From Streptomyces justiciae (GTDB lineage Bacteria > Actinomycetota > Actinomycetes > Streptomycetales > Streptomycetaceae), in contig NZ_JADDXU010000001.1 of assembly GCF_015163075.1 (NCBI RefSeq), positions 372,001 to 436,000 of the forward strand: a stretch of 64,000 nucleotides of DNA. The letters are read 5' to 3'. Made by a program: the position numbers and the translations under genes. Shown here piece after piece: positions 19,696 to 28,014 of the stretch. Positions within the stretch are counted from its first letter, which is position 1. Each line of letters starts with the position of its first letter. The notes under the pieces were generated by a model. The model saw only the letters and a program-made list of their open reading frames with translations, had not been told where the DNA came from and did no database searches.

Positions 19696-21093
19696 ATGAC
19701 CGACACGCTCCGCCCGCCCGCGACCATCACCCCAGAGGCCTCGGACAACCCCCGGAAGCTCAAGCGCTCGATCGGCGTCGTCGGCGGCACCCTCCTCACG
19801 CTCTCCTGCGTGACACCCGCCTCCACGCTCTTCGTGGTCGTCCCCGACCTCTTCGGCTCCCTCGGCACCGCGACCGCCCTGACGATCGCGATCGGCTCCC
19901 TCCTCTGTATCGCCGTGGCCTTCTGCTACTCCGAGCTGGGCACCCTCATCCCCAGCGCGGGCGGCGAGTACGCGATGGTCTCGACGCTGGCGGGCCGTCT
20001 CGCCGGCTGGCTCGTCTTCGTCCTCTCGCTCCTGGTCGTGATGATCGTCCCGCCGGTGATCGCGATGGGCACGGCGGACTACCTTGCCCCCGTGATCCAC
20101 CTGGACCCCTCCCTCGCGGGCGCCGGCGTGATGCTCCTGGCCACCCTCGCCGGCCTCCTCGACCTGCGCGCGAACGCCTGGATCACGGGCGTCTTCCTGG
20201 TCCTGGAGGTGATCGCGGCGGCGGTCGTCGCGGTGCTGGGCTTCGCCCATGCCGAGCGCGGCGCGGACAGCCTGGTGTCGATGCAGGTGGCGGGGTCGAA
20301 CGGCGGTACGGACACGGTGACGGCCATGCTGGTCGTCTCCGGCCTGGCGATCGCCCTGTTCGTCACCCAGGGCTTCTCGACGGCCGTCTACCTCTCCGAG
20401 GAACTGGAGCACCCGCGCCGCAACGTCGCCCGCACGGTGCTCGCCACCCTCGCCATCTCCTCGGTGATCATCCTGGTCCCGGTGGTGGCGATCACCATGG
20501 GCGCGAGCGACCTGTCGGAGCTGACCGGCGGTGACATCAGCGCGATGGTCACGGCCTGGTCCAACTCGGCGGTCGGCACCTTCGTCAGCCTCTGCGTGGC
20601 CCTCGCGATCATCAACGCGGGCATCGTCATGGTCATCCAGAACTCCCGCGTCCTCTTCGCCTCGGCCCGCGACAAGGCCTGGCCCCAGCCGGTCAACGAC
20701 GTCTTCTCCAAGCTCGGCCGCTTCGGCTCCCCCTGGGTCGCCACCCTCGCCGTCGGCATCCCCGGCGCGGCCCTCTGCTTCGTCAACCTGGACACCCTGT
20801 ACGGCGTGACGGGCGTCTCGGTGACCGGCATGTACCTGCTGGTCGCGGTGGCCGCCCTCCTGGCCCGCCGGGGCAGCCACCGGCACACCCCGGCCTGGCG
20901 GATGCCCCTGTGGCCCGCGATGCCGGTCCTGCTGATCGGGGTCCTGGCCTACATCCTCAGCCAGCAGGAGACCCAGTACCTGCTGTGGACGGGTGGCATC
21001 ACGGCGGCGGCGACGCTCTACTGGGCCCTCTACCTCCGCCCGCGCAAGGACACCCGCTGGCTGGTGGAGATCCCCGAGGACGCACGCGCCTAG
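19696..21093 (+). CDS. APC-superfamily amino acid permease
   Basis: A 465-residue integral membrane protein with about 12 helices. The first helix has GVVGGTLLTLSCVTPAST, and the loop GEYAMVSTLAGR resembles the consensus of amino acid/polyamine transporters. It should import an amino acid or amine; substrate unknown. Start 19696 is chosen because the conserved region begins about 25 residues later; no strong ribosome binding site is visible. Its TAG overlaps the stop of the convergent neighbour (CTAG at 21090-21093). Confidence 0.88.
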   Translation: MTDTLRPPATITPEASDNPRKLKRSIGVVGGTLLTLSCVTPASTLFVVVPDLFGSLGTATALTIAIGSLLCIAVAFCYSELGTLIPSAGGEYAMVSTLAGRLAGWLVFVLSLLVVMIVPPVIAMGTADYLAPVIHLDPSLAGAGVMLLATLAGLLDLRANAWITGVFLVLEVIAAAVVAVLGFAHAERGADSLVSMQVAGSNGGTDTVTAMLVVSGLAIALFVTQGFSTAVYLSEELEHPRRNVARTVLATLAISSVIILVPVVAITMGASDLSELTGGDISAMVTAWSNSAVGTFVSLCVALAIINAGIVMVIQNSRVLFASARDKAWPQPVNDVFSKLGRFGSPWVATLAVGIPGAALCFVNLDTLYGVTGVSVTGMYLLVAVAALLARRGSHRHTPAWRMPLWPAMPVLLIGVLAYILSQQETQYLLWTGGITAAATLYWALYLRPRKDTRWLVEIPEDARA

Positions 21094-22466
21094 GACGGGC
21101 CGCCCGCCGACACCATCAACGCCCGCAGCCTCTCCACGTACAGCCGCATGTTCTTGTAGGCGACATCGGTGTCCGGGTACCGGCAGGCGAACCACACCCC
21201 GTCGTGCAGCCGGTTCAGCCACACGCACACCTGGTCGCCGTACGACACCCGGATCAGCCCGTACGCCGACAGCGCGTCCCACCGCTCGGCCCCCGGCAGG
21301 GCGCGCGCGTCGGTGAACGACACGATGGAGTACAGGTCGGGCGAGGTGGGCCGGAAGTCGGTGCCCAGCAGGCGCAGCATCCGGGCCAGCGGCATCCGGG
21401 ACAGCGGCCGGGCGGCCTGCAACTGCGCGCGTACGGCGGGCAGCGCGCTCCGGAAGTCCGCGGGCACCGGCACCTCGATCGGTGCCCCGCCGACGTACCA
21501 GCCCACCGAGTCGGACCACTTGGACTTCACCCGGGTGTGGAAGGGCACCACCGTCCGGTAGACGGAGGCGCCCCCGATCTCGCCGGCGATCAGCGCGGTG
21601 GCCGCGAGCACCCCGACCAGGCTCCCGCCGTACGGCCGGCAGTACGCCTCGAAGGCGGCGGCGTCCTCGGGACCGACGAGCATCTCGCACATCATCTTCT
21701 GCTCGGGCAGCGGACCACCCGGCTCCACCCCCAGGTCCAGGGGAAAGGTCGGCAGCGTCCCGTCGCACCGGCGGATGAACTCCCGCCAGCGCGCGACGGC
21801 CTCGTGGTCCTCGTCGATCCGGTCCGCGTCGGCCCGCTCGATCCGGCAGAAGTCGATGTAACTGCTCACCGGCGCCCCGTCGTCGGTCCCGCCCCGGCCC
21901 GCGTACAGCTCGTGGATCTCCGAGGGAATCCGGTAGATCGAGTACGCGTCGACGTTGCTGTGGTCGAACGCCATGTACACACTCGCCGAGTCGTCCCGGA
22001 CGACCGCCGCGTACATCAGGTTCGGCCAGCGCAGCGCGTCCGCCGTGACGTCGAAGCGGTCCTGGAGGTGCCGGACCAGAGCGGTCGCGTCCGTGAACTG
22101 TCCGGCGTCCTCCCGGTGCAGGGACACGTCCCCGGCGTCCAGTGTGAACCGCCGCAGCGCGTCCCCGTCCGCCCGGAACCCGCTGCGCAGCGTCTCGTGC
22201 CGCAGGGTCCACGCGCGCAGGGCCCCTTCCAGGGCGTCGAGGTCGACCGGCCCCGGGATGTCGAAGGCGGCGCCGAGCCAGGTCGGGACGAAGAGGCCGT
22301 CCTCGCGGACCGTGCGGGCGGTCCGGATGTGCGACTCCTGGATGTACGCCGGTGGCCGGGTGTCCTCCGGCAGCCCCCGCGCCGCGGCCACGGTCGCCGG
22401 ACTGAGCGTCCACTCGACGAGCCGTCCGGGCCGGATGTCGCAGCGCTGGATGTCGGTGATACGCAC
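21090..22466 (-). CDS. stand-alone condensation-domain acyltransferase
   Basis: A 458-residue protein with the fold of NRPS condensation domains and PapA-type acyltransferases. The active-site motif appears as AFDHSNVDAYS, where His and Asp keep HxxxD but the usual HHxxxDG is altered to DHSNVDA. Supporting pieces are LRHETLRSGF, the latch-like VGWYVGGAPIEV and LYSIVSFTD. GTG 22466 has GGAG 6-10 nt upstream. No adenylation or carrier-protein gene is nearby, so it may acylate a lipid or metabolite made elsewhere. Substrate unknown. Confidence 0.8.
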   Translation of the reverse strand: MRITDIQRCDIRPGRLVEWTLSPATVAAARGLPEDTRPPAYIQESHIRTARTVREDGLFVPTWLGAAFDIPGPVDLDALEGALRAWTLRHETLRSGFRADGDALRRFTLDAGDVSLHREDAGQFTDATALVRHLQDRFDVTADALRWPNLMYAAVVRDDSASVYMAFDHSNVDAYSIYRIPSEIHELYAGRGGTDDGAPVSSYIDFCRIERADADRIDEDHEAVARWREFIRRCDGTLPTFPLDLGVEPGGPLPEQKMMCEMLVGPEDAAAFEAYCRPYGGSLVGVLAATALIAGEIGGASVYRTVVPFHTRVKSKWSDSVGWYVGGAPIEVPVPADFRSALPAVRAQLQAARPLSRMPLARMLRLLGTDFRPTSPDLYSIVSFTDARALPGAERWDALSAYGLIRVSYGDQVCVWLNRLHDGVWFACRYPDTDVAYKNMRLYVERLRALMVSAGGPS

Positions 22467-22690
22467 GAGGGCGTCTCCATTCGCAAAGGGGCGGACCCTC
22501 AAGCGAAGACCGCGCTTGCCGCGGACACGCTCACTTTCCCCGCTTTTCAATGCATCGGGTGGTACCTCGAACACTGTTCCTCGTACTTCGACCGCGGTAC
22601 ACGCGAGGACAGGCGTACGCCCGTGGGAGGTCGGCCGGTTCGGTCTGTGGTCGATAACTCCCCGACAGCTTCAGCCCGTACCGTTGAAGC

Positions 22691-25387
22691 ATGGATCTTC
22701 GACTGCGAGGGCTGCCGCGGCGGCCCCGGCGACTGCTGGCCGCCGGGGCCGCCGTCGTCGTACTCGCGGGGGCCGGTACCTGGACGGCGGTCGCCGACGA
22801 CGACCCGTCCCCGGTGCGCGCGACCGACCAGGTCATGGCGGTGAACGGCGTCCGCATAGACACCTCGTACTTCGTCTCGGGAGGCTCCGGGCGCCGCCCG
22901 GCCGTCCTGCTGGGCCACGGCTTCGGCGGCTCCAAGGACGACGTACGCCAACAGGCCGAGGACCTCGCCCGGGACGGCTACGCGGTCCTCACCTGGTCGG
23001 CGAGAGGCTTCGGCAGGTCGACCGGCAAGATCGGCCTCAACGACCCCGACGCCGAGGTCGCCGACGTCTCGAAGCTCATCGACTGGCTGGCGCGGCAGCC
23101 CCAGGTCCAGCTCGACAAGAAGGGCGACCCGCGCGTGGGCATGGCGGGCGCCTCCTACGGCGGAGCCATCGCCCTCCTCACCGCGGGCCACGACGACCGC
23201 GTGGACGCCATCGCCCCCGCGATCACGTACTGGAACCTCTCGGACGCCCTGTTCCCGAACGGCGTCTTCAAGAAGCTCTGGGCCGGCATCTTCGTGAACA
23301 CCGGCGGCGGCTGCGACAAGTTCGAGAAGCAGATCTGCGCGATGTACGACCGGGTCGCCGAGTCCGGCACCCCGGACGCTGCCGCCGAGAAGATGCTCAC
23401 CGAACGCTCCCCCTCCGCGGTCGGCGACAAGATCAAGGTCCCCACCCTGCTCTTCCAGGGCCAGACCGACTCCCTCTTCACCCTCGACCAGTCCGACGCC
23501 GCCGCGAAGGCGATCAAGGCCAACGGCGCCCCCGTCGACGTCGACTGGATCGCGGGCGGCCACGACGGCGGCGACATGGAGGGCAGCCGCGTCCAGGCCC
23601 GCACGGAGTCCTGGTTCGACCGCTACCTCAAGAAGGACACGGGGGTCGACACCGGCCCCGCCTTCCGCGTCACCCGCACCGGAGGCGTCGACTCCACCGA
23701 CGGCGCCGCCCAGCTCAGGGGCGCGAGCTCCGACACCTACCCCGGCCTGCACAGCGGCGACCGCACGTTCACCCTCACCGGCCGCGAGGAGCAGCGGGTC
23801 ACCAACCCGGCCGGCGCCAACCCGCCCGGCGTCTCCGCCCTCCCCGGCCTCGGCAGCGCGGGCGGCCTCGCCCAGCTCTCCTCCCTCGGCGTCGGCGTCT
23901 CCCTGGACTTCCCGGGCCAGTACGCCCAGTTCGAGTCCGCGCCGGTCACCGACGACCTCCGCATCACCGGCGCCCCGACGGCCACGGTCCACGTGCAGTC
24001 CACGTCCGACGACGCCGTCCTGTTCGCCAAGCTGTACGACGTCGGCCCCGGCGGCACACAGCAAGTGCTGCCCTCCCAGCTGGTGATGCCCCTGCGCGTC
24101 GAGGGCGCCAAGTCCGGCAAGGACGTGACCGTCACCCTCCCGGCGATCGACCACAAGATCGAGAACGGCCACCGGCTCCGCCTGGTCCTCGCCTCCACGG
24201 ACCTCGGCTACGCCTCCCCGGCGGCCCCGGCGACGTACACCGTCTCCCTGAAGGGCGACCTGACGGTCCCGACCGCCCCCGGCGTGGAGACCGCCGCCGC
24301 CCCGCTGCCCTCCTGGGTCTGGTGGCTGCCGCTCGCGGGCGCGATCGTCGCCCTGACCCTGCTCCTGACGGCCCGCCGTCGCACGGCCACCCCCGCCCCG
24401 GACCCGGAGCTGGCCGAAGTCCCGCTCCAGATCATGGACTTGAGCAAGAAGTACCCGGGCAGCGACCGCTACAGCGTCCGCGACCTCTCCTTCCGCGTCG
24501 AGAAGGGCCAGGTCCTGGGGCTCCTCGGCCCGAACGGTGCCGGCAAGACCACGTCCCTGCGCATGCTGATGGGCCTGATCAAGCCGGACGGCGGCGAGAT
24601 CCGCGTCTTCGGCCACGCCATCCGCCCGGGCGCCCCGGTGCTCTCCCGGGTCGGCGCCTTCGTCGAGGGCGCGGGCTTCCTGCCGCACCTGTCCGGCCGG
24701 GAGAACCTGGAGCTGTACTGGGCGGCGACCGGCCGCCCGCCCGAGGACGCCCACCTGGACGAGGCGTTGGAGATCGCGGGCCTCGGCGACGCGCTGGCCC
24801 GCGCGGTCCGCACCTACTCCCAGGGCATGCGCCAGCGCCTGGCCATCGCCCAGGCCATGCTCGGCCTCCCCGACCTCCTCATCCTCGACGAACCGACCAA
24901 CGGCCTCGACCCGCCACAGATCCGCGAGATGCGCGAGGTGATGATCCGTTACGCGGCGGCAGGACGCACGGTCATAGTCTCCAGCCACCTCCTGGCCGAG
25001 GTAGAACAGACCTGCACCCACCTGGTGGTGATGGACCGAGGCCAACTGGTCCAGACGGGCCCGGTGGCAGAGATCATCGGCGCGGGCGACACGCTGCTGG
25101 TCGGCCTGGCGGCCGACATCGACGATCCCTTGGTGGAGAAGGTGGCGGCTCTGCCGCAGGTCGCTTCGGCAACGAGGACAGAGGGTGGCCTCTTGGTGCG
25201 CCTGGGATCGTCGCCGCTCAGGGGCGCGGGGAACTGCGCGCCAAGCCACGACGAGCCCGCAGCCGAACAACAACCCGCCGCCACCCTTCTCGTGGACCTG
25301 GTTCGCCTAGAAGTACCGGTCGCCTCCCTGGGCCCCCACCGCCGCCTGGAAGACGCCTTCCTCACCCTGATCGGAGGCTCCGCATGA
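22691..25387 (+). CDS. CocE/S15-type hydrolase fused to ABC transporter ATPase
   Basis: An 898-residue fusion. Residues 1-35 are a signal/anchor helix. Residues about 45-530 form an S15/CocE alpha/beta hydrolase with LGHGFGGSKDD and nucleophile motif GASYGG, then the beta-sandwich typical of X-Pro dipeptidyl peptidases. A membrane helix (WVWWLPLAGAIVALTLLL) follows near 545. The C-terminal ATPase has Walker A GPNGAGKTT, signature YSQGMRQRL and Walker B LLILDEPTNGLD. The hydrolase would face outside and the ATPase inside. The permease gene overlaps by ATGA. Residues about 841-865 are encoded by a dispersed repeat. Confidence 0.88.
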   Translation: MDLRLRGLPRRPRRLLAAGAAVVVLAGAGTWTAVADDDPSPVRATDQVMAVNGVRIDTSYFVSGGSGRRPAVLLGHGFGGSKDDVRQQAEDLARDGYAVLTWSARGFGRSTGKIGLNDPDAEVADVSKLIDWLARQPQVQLDKKGDPRVGMAGASYGGAIALLTAGHDDRVDAIAPAITYWNLSDALFPNGVFKKLWAGIFVNTGGGCDKFEKQICAMYDRVAESGTPDAAAEKMLTERSPSAVGDKIKVPTLLFQGQTDSLFTLDQSDAAAKAIKANGAPVDVDWIAGGHDGGDMEGSRVQARTESWFDRYLKKDTGVDTGPAFRVTRTGGVDSTDGAAQLRGASSDTYPGLHSGDRTFTLTGREEQRVTNPAGANPPGVSALPGLGSAGGLAQLSSLGVGVSLDFPGQYAQFESAPVTDDLRITGAPTATVHVQSTSDDAVLFAKLYDVGPGGTQQVLPSQLVMPLRVEGAKSGKDVTVTLPAIDHKIENGHRLRLVLASTDLGYASPAAPATYTVSLKGDLTVPTAPGVETAAAPLPSWVWWLPLAGAIVALTLLLTARRRTATPAPDPELAEVPLQIMDLSKKYPGSDRYSVRDLSFRVEKGQVLGLLGPNGAGKTTSLRMLMGLIKPDGGEIRVFGHAIRPGAPVLSRVGAFVEGAGFLPHLSGRENLELYWAATGRPPEDAHLDEALEIAGLGDALARAVRTYSQGMRQRLAIAQAMLGLPDLLILDEPTNGLDPPQIREMREVMIRYAAAGRTVIVSSHLLAEVEQTCTHLVVMDRGQLVQTGPVAEIIGAGDTLLVGLAADIDDPLVEKVAALPQVASATRTEGGLLVRLGSSPLRGAGNCAPSHDEPAAEQQPAATLLVDLVRLEVPVASLGPHRRLEDAFLTLIGGSA
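25219..25264. repeat. dispersed Streptomyces repeat, copy B, inside a gene
   Basis: The stretch begins CAGGGGCGCGGGGAACTG and matches copy A at 11304-11349 at about 41 of 46 positions. Here it is read in frame in the hydrolase-ABC fusion gene, encoding roughly LRGAGNCAPSHDEPA near the C-terminus. Confidence 0.8.
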
Positions 25388-26238
25388 CCACGCTCACCGA
25401 AACGGCCTCCGGTTACACGGCACGCCACACCCTCCCCCTCCGCGTAGAGCTGGTCCGCCAACTAAAACGCCGCCGCACGATGGTGATGTTCGGCATCCTC
25501 GCCGCCCTCCCCTTCGTGCTGCTGATCGCGTTCGCGATCGGCGGCGAGCCCGGCGGCCGCAACAACACCGTCTCCCTGATGGACACGGCGACGGCGTCCG
25601 GCGCCAACTTCGCCGCCGTCAACCTGTTCGTGTCCGCGGGCTTCCTGCTGGTCATCCCGGTCGCCCTGTTCTGCGGGGACACGGTCGCGTCGGAGGCGGG
25701 TTGGTCCTCCCTGCGCTATCTCCTCGCGGCGCCCGTACCCCGGGCCCGCCTCCTCTGGTCCAAGCTCGTCGTCGGCCTCGGCCTGAGCCTGGCCGCGATG
25801 ATCCTGCTGCCGGTGGTGGCGCTGGCGGTGGGCACGGCCGCGTACGGCTGGGGTTCGCTGGAGATCCCGACCGGCGGTGCCCTCTCGCCCGGCACGGCGG
25901 CCGGACGACTCGTGATCGTCGTAGCGTTCATCTTCGTGTCCCAACTCGTCACAGCCGGACTGGCGTTCTGGCTGTCCACCCGCACCGACGCCCCGCTCGG
26001 CGCGGTCGGCGGTGCGGTGGGCCTGACGATCGTCGGTAACGTCCTGGACGCGGTGACCGCCCTCGGCGACTGGCGTGACTTCCTGCCCGCGCACTGGCAG
26101 TTCGCGTGGGCGGACGCCGTACAGCCCAGCATGGAGTGGTCCGGCATGATCCAGGGCACCGCGGTCTCGGTAACGTACGCCCTCGTGCTGTTCGCGCTGG
26201 CCTTCCGCGGTTTCGCCCGCAAGGACGTGGTCTCCTAG
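25384..26238 (+). CDS. ABC-2 type transporter permease
   Basis: A 284-residue membrane protein with about six helices and the ABC-2 layout: cytoplasmic start VELVRQLKRRRTM, first helix FGILAALPFVLLIAFAI, and CGDTVASEAGWSSLRYLLA, the region conserved in exporters of this class. It overlaps the ATPase fusion by four bases and must be its partner. The exported substrate is unknown. Confidence 0.9.
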   Translation: MTTLTETASGYTARHTLPLRVELVRQLKRRRTMVMFGILAALPFVLLIAFAIGGEPGGRNNTVSLMDTATASGANFAAVNLFVSAGFLLVIPVALFCGDTVASEAGWSSLRYLLAAPVPRARLLWSKLVVGLGLSLAAMILLPVVALAVGTAAYGWGSLEIPTGGALSPGTAAGRLVIVVAFIFVSQLVTAGLAFWLSTRTDAPLGAVGGAVGLTIVGNVLDAVTALGDWRDFLPAHWQFAWADAVQPSMEWSGMIQGTAVSVTYALVLFALAFRGFARKDVVS

Positions 26239-26385
26239 GTCAACGGAAGATCGCATACCGGTCTCAACGGCCCTGCACCGTGCCCTCTTCGAGACACTTC
26301 CGCAACGCTCCGTAGCGCACGTTCCGGCCCCCTGGCCCGTCACAGTCACAGAAGTCGACGTCAACGGACCAAGGGGGCACGGAAG

Positions 26386-27921
26386 ATGGAGCGGTATCGA
26401 ATACGACGCCTGCGCGTGGCGTTGCTCGCGGTGACCGCGGCGAGCGGTCTGCTGCTGACAGGTTGCAGCGGCACGGACGACAGCGGCAGCGGCAAGGCGT
26501 CGGACAGCTCGGGCAGGGGATACGCCCCCGCGCCCGGCGGCGAACAGCACAGCAGCCCGGACGACGGCTCGCAGGACGACTCCCGCGAGGTGGCCCCGTC
26601 GCCCGACTACCTCTCCACCTTCGCCCTCGACGTCGACACAGCCTCGTACGGCTACGCTCGCCGCACCCTCGCCGACGGCCGGCTGCCCGACCCGTCGACG
26701 GTCCGGCCGGAGGAGTTCGTCAACAGCTTCCGCCAGGACTACGACCGCCCCGACGGCAACGGCTTCACGGTCACCGTGGACGGCGCCCGCACCACCGAGG
26801 ACGACTGGTCCCTGGTCCGCGTCGGCCTCGCCACCCGCAGCGCCGGGGATCCCGACGACCGTCCGCCCGCCGCACTGACCTTCGTCATCGACATCTCCGG
26901 CTCGATGGGCGAACCGGGCCGCCTCGACCTGGCCAAGGACTCCCTGGACACGATGACGGACCAGCTCCGCGACGACGACTCCGTCGCGATCGTCACCTTC
27001 AGCGACGAGGCCGAGCGGGTCCTGCCGATGACCCGTCTCGACGGCAACCGCGACGACGTCCACGACGCGATCGACAGCCTGGAGCCCACCGACTCCACCA
27101 ACCTCGGCGCGGGCGTCGAGACCGGCTACGAGACCGCCGAGGACGGCCTGCGTGACGGCGCCACCAACCGCGTCGTCCTCATCTCCGACGCCCTCGCCAA
27201 CACCGGCGACACCGACTCGGAGACCATCCTCGAACGCATCGCGAGCGAGCGCCGCGAGCACGGCATCACCCTCTTCGGCGTCGGCGTCGGCAGCGACTAC
27301 GGCGACGCACTGATGGAGGAGCTCGCCGACAAGGGCGACGGCCACACCGCGTACGTCTCCGACGACGAGGACGCCCGCAAGGTCTTCGTCGAGCAGCTCC
27401 CGCAGAACATCGACCTGACCGCCCGCGACGCCAAGGCCCAGGTCGCCTTCGACCCGGAGACGGTCGAGGAGTTCCGCCTGGTCGGCTACGACAACCGCAA
27501 GGTCGCCGACGACGACTTCCGTGACGACAGCGTCGACGGCGGCGAGGTCGGCCCCGGCCACACCGTCACCGCCCTGTACGCCGTCCGCACCAAGGAGGGC
27601 GCCGACGGCCACCTCGCCACGGCGAGCGTCCGCTGGCTCGACCCCGACACCCGCGATCCCCACGAGGAATCAGGCCAGTTGGAGACCGACGCCCTGGACA
27701 CCTCGGTTCACCAGGCCGGCTCCCGCTTCCAAGTCACCACCCTGGCCGCCTACTTCGCCGACACCCTCCGCTCCACCGACGGCGACCGCACCTCGCTGCC
27801 CGGCTGCCCCTCCCTGTCCGAACTGAGCGAACAGGCCCGGGACTTGGCACGGACCACGGAGGACGAGGACGTCTCACAACTGGCCGCCACGATCGAGGAC
27901 GCCCAGCGCCTCCGCGACTGA
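26386..27921 (+). CDS. von Willebrand factor A domain lipoprotein (YfbK type)
   Basis: A 511-residue exported lipoprotein. The signal ends in LLLTGCSG (Cys27), followed by a Ser/Gly/Asp-rich linker, the N-terminal vWF-associated domain (YLSTFALDVDTASYGYARR), a vWA domain with MIDAS DISGSMG (Asp169, Ser171, Ser173), and the YfbK C-terminal domain (GHTVTALYAVR). The MIDAS site should bind Mg2+ and a protein ligand at the outer membrane face. Residue use is strongly acidic. It seems monocistronic. Role unknown. Confidence 0.88.
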   Translation: MERYRIRRLRVALLAVTAASGLLLTGCSGTDDSGSGKASDSSGRGYAPAPGGEQHSSPDDGSQDDSREVAPSPDYLSTFALDVDTASYGYARRTLADGRLPDPSTVRPEEFVNSFRQDYDRPDGNGFTVTVDGARTTEDDWSLVRVGLATRSAGDPDDRPPAALTFVIDISGSMGEPGRLDLAKDSLDTMTDQLRDDDSVAIVTFSDEAERVLPMTRLDGNRDDVHDAIDSLEPTDSTNLGAGVETGYETAEDGLRDGATNRVVLISDALANTGDTDSETILERIASERREHGITLFGVGVGSDYGDALMEELADKGDGHTAYVSDDEDARKVFVEQLPQNIDLTARDAKAQVAFDPETVEEFRLVGYDNRKVADDDFRDDSVDGGEVGPGHTVTALYAVRTKEGADGHLATASVRWLDPDTRDPHEESGQLETDALDTSVHQAGSRFQVTTLAAYFADTLRSTDGDRTSLPGCPSLSELSEQARDLARTTEDEDVSQLAATIEDAQRLRD

Positions 27922-27963
27922 CTCGCACACCAGTCCAGGTGCTGCCGGCCCCATTGACCTTTC

Positions 27964-27979
27964 CTTACGCGTGAGTAAG
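27964..27979 (+). promoter_or_regulatory. inverted repeat before acyl-CoA ligase gene
   Basis: CTTAC-6-GTAAG is a TetR-family-like operator about 35 bp before the ligase start. The regulator is not in the window, so the role is inference. Confidence 0.45.
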
Positions 27980-28014
27980 TTGACGTCCCAGTCAGCGCCG
28001 ACCGGGGAGCCGTC

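Noticed and set aside
19696..21093. APC permease as the inositol transporter
   Set aside because: Inositol transporters are of the MFS or ABC types; this is an amino acid-type permease separated from the iol operon by a terminator and a lipoprotein gene.
21090..22466. Part of a nonribosomal peptide cluster
   Set aside because: No adenylation, carrier or thioesterase genes occur nearby; the flanking genes are transport and hydrolase functions.
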